Assembly (NCBI GenBank): GCA_017303575.1
Contig: JAFLCL010000022.1
Location: 1-59,813 of the forward strand
Length of the DNA stretch: 59,813 nucleotides
DNA from: Deltaproteobacteria bacterium
GTDB taxonomy: Bacteria > Myxococcota_A > Polyangia > Polyangiales > Sandaracinaceae
Direction: 5' to 3'
In this document: positions 48,599 through 57,284 of the stretch, one piece after another
How the letters are laid out: each line of letters opens with the position of its first letter
Position numbering within the stretch: position 1 is the first letter of the stretch
The notes under the pieces: model-generated
Told to the model about the DNA's origin: nothing
The model's input: the letters and a program-made list of their open reading frames with translations, nothing else
Database searches by the model: none
Made by a program: the position numbers and the translations under genes

Positions 48599-50023
48599 AT
48601 GCGGACCCGCTTCGATCGTCGTCGCTTCCTCCTCGGCGTCGGTGGCGTCGCCGTCGCGCTGCCCTTCCTCGAGAGCCTGCACGTGCCGCGCGCGAGCGCG
48701 GGCCCCGATCGGTTCCGGTACGCGTTCTTCGTGCGCGCTGGCAACGGCGTGGCGCAGCAGCAGCGGGGCTGGGTCGACGGCATGGAGCAGGAGATCGAGC
48801 CCGAGCAGTTCTGGCCTCGCAACCTCGGCGCGCTCACCTCCGCGCGCATGACGGGAGAAGACGCCGATCGCGCCACGAGCGAGCTGGCTGCCTTCGCGAG
48901 CCGCCTCTCGCTCGTGCGCGGCGTGAATCGTCCGTTCAACACGCCCTCGTGCGGCCACTCCGACTCGATCGTGCAGCTGCTCACCAGCGCCCAGATCGTC
49001 TCAGGCTCCGCCAACGACGCCGCCGCGCTCGACAAGTCGATCGACTGGCGCATCGCCGAGCAGCTCAACGCGCCCGGCCGCGATCCCATGACGCTGATGG
49101 CCGGCCCCACCGACGCGTACATCCGCGAGAACCTCTCGTGGCGAGGCGCGCGCGAGCGCACGCCAGCCGAGCGATCACCGCTCAACCAGTACATGCGGAT
49201 GATGGGCATCACCTCGGCGCCGCCCGAGATCCAGGAGCGCATCATCACGCGACAGAACAGCGTGAACGACCTCGTGCGCGACGAGCTCGAGGCGCTGCTG
49301 TCGCGTCGCGATCTCGGCGCCCTCGATCGTCGCCGCCTCACGCAGCACATGGAGGCCATCCGCGACACCGAGCTCTCGCTGCTCTCGTGCGAGTCGATGG
49401 ATCCCGCGTTCATGTCGCGCCTGGGTGAGATCTCGAACGTCGAGAGCAACGACGTGCGCGTCGAGGTCGCCGAGCGGCACATGGAGGTCCTCGCGCTCGC
49501 CGCGGCCTGCAACTACACGCACGCCGGCACGCTCCAGGTGGGCGAGGGCAACGATCAGACGCAGTACGAGTTCGAGGGCTCGCGCCTGCCTCGCTTCCAC
49601 TGGATCTCGCACCGCATCTACTCGGACGGCGCCGAGGGCGAGACGATCCCGGACGCGATCACGCTCCACCACCAGGTGGATCGCATCCACATGCGCTTGT
49701 TCCGTCACCTGCTCGAGCGCCTCGACAGCTACGACTCCGCGTACGGCGGCTCGGTGCTCGACGATGGCGTGGCCGTGTGGATGAACGACCTCTCGAACGG
49801 TCCGCCCCACGGCGGAACGAACGTTCCTTGGCTCCTCGCAGGTGGTGCTGGCGGACGGCTCCGCACTGGCCAGTACGTCGACGCGGGCGGCGTTCATTAC
49901 AACCGCATCCTCAACACCATCGGCGCTGCGGTGGGCTGCACGACCGACGACGGTTCGCCCCTCGATGACTTCGGGGACAGCTCCCTCGAAGGCGGCCGGA
50001 TCGACTCTCTCGTCGTGACTTGA
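48599..50023 (+). CDS. DUF1552 domain protein with Tat-type signal
   Basis: A 474-residue protein beginning RTRFDRRRFLLGVGGVAVALPFLE, a twin-arginine signal, so it is exported folded. The body matches DUF1552 (LVRGVNRPF, GHSDSIVQLLT, SIDWRIAEQL, HWISHR). It is the usual partner of DUF1592 proteins; here a GTG at 48593 would overlap the upstream TGA, and ATG 48599 with a nearby GAG site is taken. A hairpin follows 32 bases after the stop. Function unknown. Confidence 0.85.
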   Translation: MRTRFDRRRFLLGVGGVAVALPFLESLHVPRASAGPDRFRYAFFVRAGNGVAQQQRGWVDGMEQEIEPEQFWPRNLGALTSARMTGEDADRATSELAAFASRLSLVRGVNRPFNTPSCGHSDSIVQLLTSAQIVSGSANDAAALDKSIDWRIAEQLNAPGRDPMTLMAGPTDAYIRENLSWRGARERTPAERSPLNQYMRMMGITSAPPEIQERIITRQNSVNDLVRDELEALLSRRDLGALDRRRLTQHMEAIRDTELSLLSCESMDPAFMSRLGEISNVESNDVRVEVAERHMEVLALAAACNYTHAGTLQVGEGNDQTQYEFEGSRLPRFHWISHRIYSDGAEGETIPDAITLHHQVDRIHMRLFRHLLERLDSYDSAYGGSVLDDGVAVWMNDLSNGPPHGGTNVPWLLAGGAGGRLRTGQYVDAGGVHYNRILNTIGAAVGCTTDDGSPLDDFGDSSLEGGRIDSLVVT

Positions 50024-50054
50024 GCCGACCAGATCGAGGGACCGCGCTGCTCGA

Positions 50055-50084
50055 CCGCCCCGACGGCTCGTCCGTTCGGGGCGG
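50055..50084 (+). terminator. Strong hairpin after DUF1552 gene
   Basis: CCGCCCCGACGG pairs with CCGT-T-CGGGGCGG (one bulged T), loop of five bases. It sits 32 bp past the operon's last stop and is followed by TCTGCTTTC, only weakly T-rich. Confidence 0.5.
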
Positions 50085-50328
50085 ATCTGCTTTCTGGCGG
50101 TCGCGATCCTGCCCCGATACTATCCGGACGGCTCGAAGCCTCTCGCTTGGGGATCGATCGTCGATCTGTCCGGGCGCGAAGCTGTGGATGCACCGTGGAC
50201 GGCGGATCTCGTCCCCGGCGCGTCTCGTTCCTCGACCTTCGTCCCCAGCCCTGGCCCCCGTCGTTTTCCGGCTGTTCTCGGACACTTCCCGAGATCGTTC
50301 CGGATCTCACAGCCCTGAAGATGAAGAT

Positions 50329-50343
50329 GATCTTTTAAAGATC
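50329..50343. promoter_or_regulatory. Perfect AT-rich palindrome in dnaN leader
   Basis: GATCTTT-T-AAAGATC, 15 bp, about 62 bp before dnaN and among the most AT-rich bases of the window. It could be an operator or part of a promoter. Confidence 0.4.
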
Positions 50344-50404
50344 TCTTCTCTTCTTTCTCAGACAGCTCGGTTCGCCGACTCGATCGGCGCGGAGAGACGC
50401 CCTC

Positions 50405-51544
50405 ATGGAGCTCGTCATCAGCAAGAGGAACTTCCTTCGCGGTCTCGCGCGCACGCACGGCGTCGCGGACCGGAAGAGCTCCATGCCGATCCTGTCGAAC
50501 ATCCTCCTCACGACCGACAGCACGTCCTCGCTCCGCTTCGCGGCCACCGACCTCTACCTCGGTGTGGCGGCCACAGCGCCTGCCGAGGTCAAGAAGGGCG
50601 GCTCGATCGCCGTCTCGGCGCGCACGCTCTTCGACATCGTGAAGAACCTGCCCGAGGGCGACGTGCACTGGACCGTGGGCCCCAACCACGCGGCCGAGAT
50701 CCGCTCGGGCAAGGTGCGCTTCCGCATCCCGGGCATGCCGGGCGACGACTTCCCCGCGCTGCCGTCCGCGGGCAGCTCCGACTTCTTCTCGGTCGAGGCC
50801 GACGTGCTCGGTGATCTCATCACCAAGACGCAGTACTCGATGTCGACCGACGACACGCGCCCGCACCTCGCAGGCGCGCTCTTCGAGGGTGAAGGCAAGC
50901 TCGTCCGCATGGTCACGACCGACGGCCACCGCCTCTCGAAGATCGATCACAAGCTCGACGACTCCGCGCCGATGTTGAGCTTCTCGATGCTCGTGCCGAA
51001 CAAGGGCATCACCGAGCTCAAGCGCCTCATCGACGACGCGAAGGCTGACGCCAAGGGCACCAAGGACGAGGGTCGTCCGCAGATCGCCGTGGCGACTTCG
51101 GGCGGGAGCGCGTTCTTCAAGCGCGAAGGGATCGTGCTCTCGGTGAAGCTCGCCGACGAGCAGTTCCCGCCGTATGCGCGCGTCATCCCGCAGCAGCAGA
51201 AGAAGCGCGTCGTCATCGGCCGCGCGGGCCTGGTCGAGGCGCTCAAGCGCATGAGCCTCGTCTCGAGCGACACGAGCGGCGGCGTGCGCTTCATGGTGAG
51301 CGCGGGCTCGCTGCGCATCGTCAGCGAGAACCCCGACGTGGGTGAGGGCAGCGAAGAGCTCGACGTCGACTACGCGGGCGAGGCCATCACGATCGGCTTC
51401 AACGCGAAGTACATCCTCGACGTGCTGGGCTCGCTCACGGACGACGAGGTCGCGCTCGAGCTCTCGGGAGAGCTCGACCCGGGTGTCCTTCGACCCGCGA
51501 GCGACACGATGTTCGTCGGCGTCGTGATGCCGATGCGCATCTGA
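50405..51544 (+). CDS. dnaN: DNA polymerase III beta subunit (sliding clamp)
   Basis: A 379-residue clamp with the three-domain family pattern: MELVISKRNFLRGL at the N-terminus, HLAGALFEGEGKLVRMVTTDGHRLS in the middle, GFNAKYILDVL and the C-terminal VVMPMRI (the classic M-P-M/x-R-L/I end). The dimer encircles DNA and tethers the replicative polymerase. A GGAGAG Shine-Dalgarno precedes the ATG. menE starts seven bases after the stop, an unusual operon partner. dnaA and recF are not nearby. Confidence 0.97.
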   Translation: MELVISKRNFLRGLARTHGVADRKSSMPILSNILLTTDSTSSLRFAATDLYLGVAATAPAEVKKGGSIAVSARTLFDIVKNLPEGDVHWTVGPNHAAEIRSGKVRFRIPGMPGDDFPALPSAGSSDFFSVEADVLGDLITKTQYSMSTDDTRPHLAGALFEGEGKLVRMVTTDGHRLSKIDHKLDDSAPMLSFSMLVPNKGITELKRLIDDAKADAKGTKDEGRPQIAVATSGGSAFFKREGIVLSVKLADEQFPPYARVIPQQQKKRVVIGRAGLVEALKRMSLVSSDTSGGVRFMVSAGSLRIVSENPDVGEGSEELDVDYAGEAITIGFNAKYILDVLGSLTDDEVALELSGELDPGVLRPASDTMFVGVVMPMRI

Positions 51545-51551
51545 AGCGACC

Positions 51552-52871
51552 GTGGCGGACGTCGACCGCGCGCTGTCGATCCGAGACGCGGCCAGGGAGC
51601 ACCCCGGTCGCGTCTTTCTCGTCGACGACGCAGGTGCCCTGACGTTCGCCCAGGCGGCCGCCGCGCTCCCGGACGACCCAACCCCCGGTCCGAGGTCGCT
51701 CGTGGCCTCTCCGAGCCGCGAGACGGTCCTGGCGATGCTCGACGCGTTCGAGCGACGCGTGCCGCTCGTGCCGCTCCATCCGCGGTGGACCGAAGCCGAG
51801 CGCGCGCGGGCGCTGTCGCAGGTGGCGGCGTCCTCGAAGCTCGAGGCGTCGCACCTCGCCGTGCTGTTCACGTCGGGCACCTCTGGCACGCCGAAGGGCG
51901 CGCTCCTCTCGCGTCGTGCGTTCGTGCGTGCCGCGGAGGCCAGCGCCGAGCGGCTCGGCTGGCGCGACGAGGACCGCTGGCTCCTCGCGATGCCGCTCGC
52001 GCACGTCGGCGGCCTGTCGGTGCTCGTGCGGGTGCTGGTCGCGCGTCGCGCGCTCGTGATCGCGCCGCCTGGCGCGTTCGATCCGCACACGACGATCGAC
52101 ACCATCACGAAGCAGAGCGTGACGCTCGTCTCGCTGGTGCCCACGCAGCTCGCGCAGCTCGCGCTGACGGGACGTCCTGCGCCCCCGAGCGTGCGCGCCG
52201 TGTTGCTCGGAGGTGCTGCGTGTCCACCCCGCATCCTCGCGCGCGCGGCCTCGCTCGGTTGGCGACTGCACACGACGTACGGGCTCACCGAGATGTGCGC
52301 GCAGGTCTCGACGTCGCGCGCGCCCGTGCGCTCTCCGCACGACGGTGTGGGGGAGCCGCTCGAGGGCATCGACGTCGAGATCCGCGAGGGACGCATCCAC
52401 GTGCGCTCTCCCTCGCGCATGGATGGCTGGCTCGATGCGTCGCTGCCCGATCCGTTCGATGCGGAGGGCTTCTACGACACCGGCGATCTCGGCGAGATCG
52501 ATCCGCACGGTCGACTGTTCGTGCACGTGCGACGCGACGATCTCATCGTGACCGGCGGCGAGAACGTGTACCCCGCAGAGGTCGAGCAGGCGCTCCTGCG
52601 CATCGACGGAATCGAGGCGGCCTGCGTGGTGGGCCTGCCTGACGACACGTGGGGTCAGCGCGTCGCGGCGATCGTCGTGTCGAGCGCGCCGATCGACGAG
52701 CCCGCGATGATCGAGCGGCTCCGCGGTGATCTCTCGGCGTTCAAGATCCCGCGCACGATCGAGAGGGTCGATGCGCTGCCGACGAACGCGGTGGGCAAGA
52801 TCGATCGCGCGAAGGTGCGCGCGATCCTCGCCTCGCTCGAGGGCCGCTCAGACGAGACCGAGCCCCGCTGA
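51552..52871 (+). CDS. menE: o-Succinylbenzoate-CoA ligase (AMP-binding)
   Basis: A 439-residue adenylate-forming enzyme. Motifs: LFTSGTSGTPKGAL (P-loop-like A3), TTYGLTEMCAQ (A5), YDTGDLGEI (A7), RRDDLIVTGGENVYP (A8) and NAVGKIDR (A10 lysine). Short length and the neighbouring menC support MenE, which activates o-succinylbenzoate with CoA in menaquinone synthesis. The GTG start lies seven bases after dnaN. The gene tail overlaps the convergent menC by 24 bp. Confidence 0.88.
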   Translation: MADVDRALSIRDAAREHPGRVFLVDDAGALTFAQAAAALPDDPTPGPRSLVASPSRETVLAMLDAFERRVPLVPLHPRWTEAERARALSQVAASSKLEASHLAVLFTSGTSGTPKGALLSRRAFVRAAEASAERLGWRDEDRWLLAMPLAHVGGLSVLVRVLVARRALVIAPPGAFDPHTTIDTITKQSVTLVSLVPTQLAQLALTGRPAPPSVRAVLLGGAACPPRILARAASLGWRLHTTYGLTEMCAQVSTSRAPVRSPHDGVGEPLEGIDVEIREGRIHVRSPSRMDGWLDASLPDPFDAEGFYDTGDLGEIDPHGRLFVHVRRDDLIVTGGENVYPAEVEQALLRIDGIEAACVVGLPDDTWGQRVAAIVVSSAPIDEPAMIERLRGDLSAFKIPRTIERVDALPTNAVGKIDRAKVRAILASLEGRSDETEPR

Positions 52872-53915
52872 GGAGGGGCGCAGCACGCGACACGCCCCGA
52901 GGTAGTAGGGCAGCGCGAGCGGTTCCTCGTCACCGCCTTCCACGACGAAACGCTCGCAGCCAGTCCACGGCGCGAGGCCCTGCGCGCCCCACAACGCGCG
53001 GTGAGAAGACGCGCTCGCCGCGAGCGCGAGGTGTGCGATCGCCGCGAGCCCCACGGGACCTTCGAGCGTGTGCGAGAGCACGACCTTGAGGCCACGAGCG
53101 CGGGCGCGCGCGGCGATCGCGAGCGTGTCCTCGAGGCCACCGAGCAGCGTGGGCTTGAGCACGAGGAACGGCGCGCCGAGCGAGCGCGCGCGCGCGATCG
53201 CGTCGTGCGGATCGGCCGCCACGCTCGCATCGAGCGCCATCGGCACACCGACCCAGTGCGGGCCGTCGATCGGTCCCGGATCCTCGACGTACTCGACGCG
53301 AGCCCGCGCGAGGGCAGGTGCGATCACGTCCACGGCGGCGAGCGTTCCATTGGCGTCCGCGCGGATCACGACGTCTCGCCCCAGCGCGCGCACGGCCTCG
53401 AGCAACGAGGCCTCGTCGCTCGCGCGGCCCTCGCGGCCGATCTTCACCTTGAACGTTCTCGCGCCGCGACCGTGGGCATCTCTGGCGCGCGCCTCGGCCG
53501 ACTCGAGATCGTCGAGCAGCACCTGGAGCTCGAGCTGCTCGGGCACCCGCGCGACGTACGCTTCGTCGCCGAGCAGGGCGACGAACGCCGGACGATCCGC
53601 CGATCGCAGATCGAGCAGCGCGGACTCGATCGCGAAGCGAAGTGAGGGGGGCAGCGCGCGCACGTCGATCTCCGTCGGCTCGAAGCTCGAGCCCAGCGTC
53701 GCGAGCGCGGCGAGCACGTCGTCGATCGTCTCGCGCGAGAGCCCCGGCAGCGGCGCCGCTTCACCACGTCCCTTGCGTCCGCCTTCGTCCTCGAGCGTGA
53801 CGAGCACCGATCGGCGTGACCTCCACTGCGCGTGCGCGTTGCCCACGGGACGATCGAGCCTCGCCGACACGACGACGTGCGAGACCGAGAGCACCGGCTG
53901 CATCGACGCGATCAC
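52848..53915 (-). CDS. menC: o-Succinylbenzoate synthase (enolase superfamily)
   Basis: A 355-residue muconate-lactonizing-type enolase. Active-site set: K156/K158 (FKVKIG), D187 and N189 (RADANG), E211 (EDP), D229 (DAS) and K254 (LKPTLLGG). MenC dehydrates SHCHC to o-succinylbenzoate, the step just before MenE. Start by GTG 53915, with ATG 53903 as alternative. The 3' end overlaps menE on the opposite strand by 24 bp, so the two pathway genes make overlapping antisense tails. Confidence 0.88.
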   Translation of the reverse strand: MIASMQPVLSVSHVVVSARLDRPVGNAHAQWRSRRSVLVTLEDEGGRKGRGEAAPLPGLSRETIDDVLAALATLGSSFEPTEIDVRALPPSLRFAIESALLDLRSADRPAFVALLGDEAYVARVPEQLELQVLLDDLESAEARARDAHGRGARTFKVKIGREGRASDEASLLEAVRALGRDVVIRADANGTLAAVDVIAPALARARVEYVEDPGPIDGPHWVGVPMALDASVAADPHDAIARARSLGAPFLVLKPTLLGGLEDTLAIAARARARGLKVVLSHTLEGPVGLAAIAHLALAASASSHRALWGAQGLAPWTGCERFVVEGGDEEPLALPYYLGACRVLRPSSAGLGLV

Positions 53916-53937
53916 GCGCGCGAGGATACCGAATCGC

Positions 53938-53968
53938 CGAAACGAAAACGGGCCCCCGAAGGAGCCCG
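53938..53968 (-). terminator. Intrinsic terminator with UUCG loop after glutamate dehydrogenase gene
   Basis: On the minus strand: CGGGCUCC, tetraloop UUCG, GGGGCCCG (one G-U pair), then UUUUCGUU. It lies 28 bp past the gdhA stop and before menC. This is the clearest intrinsic terminator in the window. Confidence 0.8.
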
Positions 53969-53995
53969 CTCGCGTTCGCGTGTCCGGCAGTCAGA

Positions 53996-55252
53996 TCACG
54001 GGAAGATTCCGCGCTCTTCGTACGCGAGCTTCAGGTTCTCGAGCGACACCGCGTAGGCCGCGATGCGCGTCGGGATCTTTCGCTCGTTCGCGTACGTCAT
54101 GACCTTCGCGTACTGACGCACCATGCGCTTCTCGAGACGGGCCTCGACCTCGTCGAGCTCCCAGAACTCGCTGCGCTTGTTCTGGATCCACTCGAAGTAG
54201 CTGACGGTCACGCCGCCCGCGTTCGCGAGGATGTCGGGCGCGACGACGATGCCCTTCTCCTCGAGGACCTTGTCACCCTCGGGGTTGGTCGGGCCGTTGG
54301 CGCCCTCGGAGATCATCTTCACGTCGAGCCACTGGGCCTCTTGGGCGCCGATCTGGTTCTCGAGCGCGGCCGGGATGAAGATGTCGGCCTTCGTCTTGAA
54401 GAACTCCTCGCGCGTGATGACGTCGGCGCCGTCGAAGCCCTTGATCGAGCCGTTCTTGCGCGCGTAGGCGAAGAGCGCGGTGACGTCGATGCCCTTGTCG
54501 TTCCGGATGTAACAAGTGTGATCGCCGGTCGCGAGGAGCTTCACGCCGAGCTGATCGAGGAAGCGGCTCGCGAAGCTGCCCACGTTGCCGAAGCCCTGGA
54601 CGATCGCGGTCTTGCCCTTGAGGTCGAGGTTCTGAGCCTTGGCCCACTCGCGTACGCACACGACGGCGCCCTGCCCCGTCGCCTGCTCACGACCCTGCGA
54701 GCCGCCCGCGTTGATCGTCTTGCCGGTCACGATGCCGCGCTGCGCGTTCTTCGCGAGGTCGTCCGAGCGGTTCATGTAGCTGTCCATCATCCAGACCATC
54801 ATCTGGGCGGTGGTGCCGACGTCGGGCGCGGGGATGTCGTACTCGGGGCCGATGTTCGAGCCCAGCGCGTGCGTGAAGCGACGCGTGATGCGCATCAGCT
54901 CGTCCTTGCTGTGCTTGTGCGGGTCGACCTTCACGCCGCCCTTGGCGCCGCCGTACGGGATGTCCATCAGCGAGCACTTCCACGTCATCATCGACGCGAG
55001 CGCCTTCACGTCGTCGAGGTGGACGTCCTGGTGGTAGCGGATACCGCCCTTGTACGGGCCGCGGATGTTGTTGTGCTGGATGCGATAGCCCTTGAAGAGG
55101 CGCATCGTCCCGTCGTCCATGCGGACCGGGAAGTTCACGATCAGCTCGTTCTTCGGCTGCGAGAGAATGTCGGCGACGTGCTGCGGCAGCTCGACCACCT
55201 TCGCGGCGATCTCGAGGTGTTTCTGGACGACCTTGAAGAACTCGTAGGCCAT
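53996..55252 (-). CDS. gdhA: Glutamate dehydrogenase (Glu/Leu/Phe/Val family)
   Basis: A 418-residue enzyme of the hexameric class. GPYKGGIRYHQDVHLDDVKALA and PYGGAKGGVKVDP hold the substrate and catalytic Lys residues; APDVGT and the NAD(P) loop QGFGNVGSF lie further in, followed by ISEGANGPTNPEGD and ILANAGGVTVSYFEW. It interconverts glutamate and 2-oxoglutarate plus ammonia. The ATG has a strong GGAGGAGAGGAA site (55272-55261). A strong UUCG terminator follows, so it is probably a single-gene unit. Confidence 0.95.
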   Translation of the reverse strand: MAYEFFKVVQKHLEIAAKVVELPQHVADILSQPKNELIVNFPVRMDDGTMRLFKGYRIQHNNIRGPYKGGIRYHQDVHLDDVKALASMMTWKCSLMDIPYGGAKGGVKVDPHKHSKDELMRITRRFTHALGSNIGPEYDIPAPDVGTTAQMMVWMMDSYMNRSDDLAKNAQRGIVTGKTINAGGSQGREQATGQGAVVCVREWAKAQNLDLKGKTAIVQGFGNVGSFASRFLDQLGVKLLATGDHTCYIRNDKGIDVTALFAYARKNGSIKGFDGADVITREEFFKTKADIFIPAALENQIGAQEAQWLDVKMISEGANGPTNPEGDKVLEEKGIVVAPDILANAGGVTVSYFEWIQNKRSEFWELDEVEARLEKRMVRQYAKVMTYANERKIPTRIAAYAVSLENLKLAYEERGIFP

Positions 55253-55391
55253 GAACGGGCTTCCTCTCCTCCGGCGCAGCAGCTCGACGTTCGCCGTCGA
55301 TCGCGCGCTCGCGGTGCGCCGCTCCTACCAACGCCCAAGAATTCGCGCAACGACGCAGCGCGTCGCATCCGCGGCGATCTCGTGACGCAGC

Positions 55392-56333
55392 TCAGCGGAC
55401 GATGAGGCAGTACAGCAGGCACGCCGTCGCCGTGAACATCAGCGCGTCGATGCGATCGAGCAGGCCGCCGTGGCCGGGCAAGATCGAGCCGCTGTCCTTC
55501 ACGCCAGTCGAGCGCTTGATGAGCGACTCGACGAGATCCCCGCTCTGCCCGAGCACGTTGGCGATCATCGCGAGCACCACCGCGTGCCAGAGCGGCAGCT
55601 CGTCGTGGAGCCACACGACTTGCCAGATCACGGCGACGAGGATGCTCGCGGCCATGCCGCCGATCGCGCCCTCCACGGTCTTGGCGGGCGAGACGCGCGG
55701 CGCCAGCTTGTGCTTGCCGAAGAAACGACCGGCGAAGTAGGCGCCGGTGTCGGAGCCCCACGCGATGCCCATCGCGAGCACGACCCACGTACCGTGCGTC
55801 ACGAGGAACAGGCCGGGCACCGCCGTCAGCAGGATGCCGACGTACATCGGGCCCGCGACGAGCCACGCGAGCCGCACGCCCGCCTTGTCGTTGGGCTCCG
55901 GGTAGACGAGCGGCAAGAGCACCGAGACGGCGGTGATCACGATCGTCGTCGCGAGCGCGAGCATCGCGATCGTGTAGGGCGCGGTGAGCCCGATCGTGCG
56001 CAGAGGCTCGACGCGCTCGGGCTCGTTGGTGCCCGCGAGGATCGCCGCGAGGTACGACGTCGAGAGCACGACGGACGCCGTGATGCCCCAGCCGTAGAGG
56101 ATCGGCGTGCCGACCATCGTCATGCGGAAGAGCTCGTGCCCCGCGCGCATCATCGCGAGCAGACAGAACGCCGGGAACACCCACCACGGCGCGTAGAACA
56201 GCATCCACAAGAGGATCGGGATGCCCACCGCCGCTGTCGCGAAGCGCGCGAGCGTGTTCTTGAGGAACGCGTCGCGTGCGCCCTTGGCGTCGGGCTTCTT
56301 CGTCTCGGACTCGGGTGCTTGAGGATCGGCCAT
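55392..56333 (-). CDS. cdsA: Phosphatidate cytidylyltransferase
   Basis: A 313-residue polytopic membrane protein (about 8 hydrophobic segments) ending in the family signature SLIKRSTGVKDSG and LPGHGGLLDRIDAL (S-x-x-K-R-x4-K-D-x6-GHGG-x2-DR-x-D). It makes CDP-diacylglycerol for phospholipid synthesis. The hydrophilic N-terminal ~25 residues are charged (ESETKKPDAKG). ATG 56333 is chosen over 56369. It lies 63 bp downstream of uppS on the same strand, the common uppS-cdsA order. Confidence 0.95.
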   Translation of the reverse strand: MADPQAPESETKKPDAKGARDAFLKNTLARFATAAVGIPILLWMLFYAPWWVFPAFCLLAMMRAGHELFRMTMVGTPILYGWGITASVVLSTSYLAAILAGTNEPERVEPLRTIGLTAPYTIAMLALATTIVITAVSVLLPLVYPEPNDKAGVRLAWLVAGPMYVGILLTAVPGLFLVTHGTWVVLAMGIAWGSDTGAYFAGRFFGKHKLAPRVSPAKTVEGAIGGMAASILVAVIWQVVWLHDELPLWHAVVLAMIANVLGQSGDLVESLIKRSTGVKDSGSILPGHGGLLDRIDALMFTATACLLYCLIVR

Positions 56334-56396
56334 CGGCGCGGGCGATCGTGGCGCGATCACAACGCCCACGCACGAAAACGGCGCGCGCGCGTGGTG

Positions 56397-57185
56397 TCAG
56401 GCGTGGACGGCGGTGGCGAGCTCGCTTGGCGTGGGATCGGGCGCCAACGCGTCGGGTGACAGCGCGGAGACCTTGCCGAAGCGCCGATCGCGGCCCTGGT
56501 ACTCCGCGATCGCGTCGTAGAGATCCTCGACCTCGAACTCGGGCCACAGCCGCTCGGAGAACACGAGCTCCGCGTAGGCTGCGTTCCAGAGCAGGAAGTT
56601 CGAGATGCGCTGCTCGCCGCCGGTGCGGATCAGGAGATCGACGGTGCCTTGCGCCATCGAGGGCATCGCGTGATCGATGCTCGACTCGTCCACGCTGCTC
56701 GGCGCGAGCTCTCCACGGGCGACCTGCGCCGCGAGCGCTCGCATGGTGTCGGCGAGCTCCTCACGGCCGCCGTAGCTGAGCGCGAGGCACAGGGTCATGC
56801 CGGTGTTGTTCGCGCTCTCGGCCTCGAGCGGGCGCAGCACCTCGAGCACACGCGAAGGCAGGCGCTCGGTGCGGCCGATGCTCGTGAGGCGGATGCCGTT
56901 CTCGAGGATCTCTTCGCGCTCGGTCACGAGGAACTCGCGCAAGAGCTCCATCAGCGCGTCGACCTCGAAGCTCGGGCGCTGCCAGTTCTGTTCGCTGAAC
57001 GCGTAGAGCGTCAGCGCGCGGAGACCGAGGCGCCGCGACGCGCGCACGATCTGACGCACCGTCTGGCTGCCCTCGCGGTGGCCCGTCGGACGCAGCGCGC
57101 CACGGTGCTGCGCCCAGCGGCCGTTGCCGTCCATGATGATCGCGACGTGCGCGGGGATGCGCCTCAGGTCGATCAGCGTGCTCAC
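56397..57185 (-). CDS. uppS: Undecaprenyl diphosphate synthase (isoprenyl transferase)
   Basis: A 262-residue cis-prenyltransferase. Signature: HVAIIMDGNGRWA with catalytic D19, GHREG, TLYAFSEQNWQRP, and the C-terminal LLIRTGGEQRISNFLLWNAAYAEL and FSERLWPEF. It elongates FPP with IPP to C55-PP, the carrier for peptidoglycan and O-antigen. GTG start with no clear Shine-Dalgarno. The gene precedes cdsA. Confidence 0.96.
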   Translation of the reverse strand: MSTLIDLRRIPAHVAIIMDGNGRWAQHRGALRPTGHREGSQTVRQIVRASRRLGLRALTLYAFSEQNWQRPSFEVDALMELLREFLVTEREEILENGIRLTSIGRTERLPSRVLEVLRPLEAESANNTGMTLCLALSYGGREELADTMRALAAQVARGELAPSSVDESSIDHAMPSMAQGTVDLLIRTGGEQRISNFLLWNAAYAELVFSERLWPEFEVEDLYDAIAEYQGRDRRFGKVSALSPDALAPDPTPSELATAVHA

Positions 57186-57284
57186 GAGGCGGAGTTGCCA
57201 CGAGGCGTCGTGCGCGTCGAGAGGCGAGCCGCGACCGGTCGAGATCCTCGTGCGAGAGGTCTCGATCCGCGGCTGGCCCGCCCG

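Larger units (their letters stand above)
50024..50404. other. 381-bp intergenic region upstream of dnaN
   Basis: No gene seen. It holds a GC-rich hairpin at 50055-50084, a 6-bp inverted repeat (TCTCGG/CCGAGA) at 50276-50294, a perfect 7-bp palindrome with one central base at 50329-50343 (GATCTTT-T-AAAGATC), and a pyrimidine-rich run (about 50344-50360). One partial DnaA-box-like TGTGGATG occurs near 50182, which alone does not make an origin. The AT-rich palindrome is the likeliest regulatory site for dnaN. Confidence 0.6.

Noticed and set aside
50024..50404. Replication origin upstream of dnaN
   Set aside because: No cluster of DnaA boxes (one partial match only) and no dnaA, recF or other origin-linked genes; gyrB is 13 kb away on the other strand.
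53816..55405. 529-codon plus-strand ORF
   Set aside because: Antisense to glutamate dehydrogenase, whose motifs are unmistakable.
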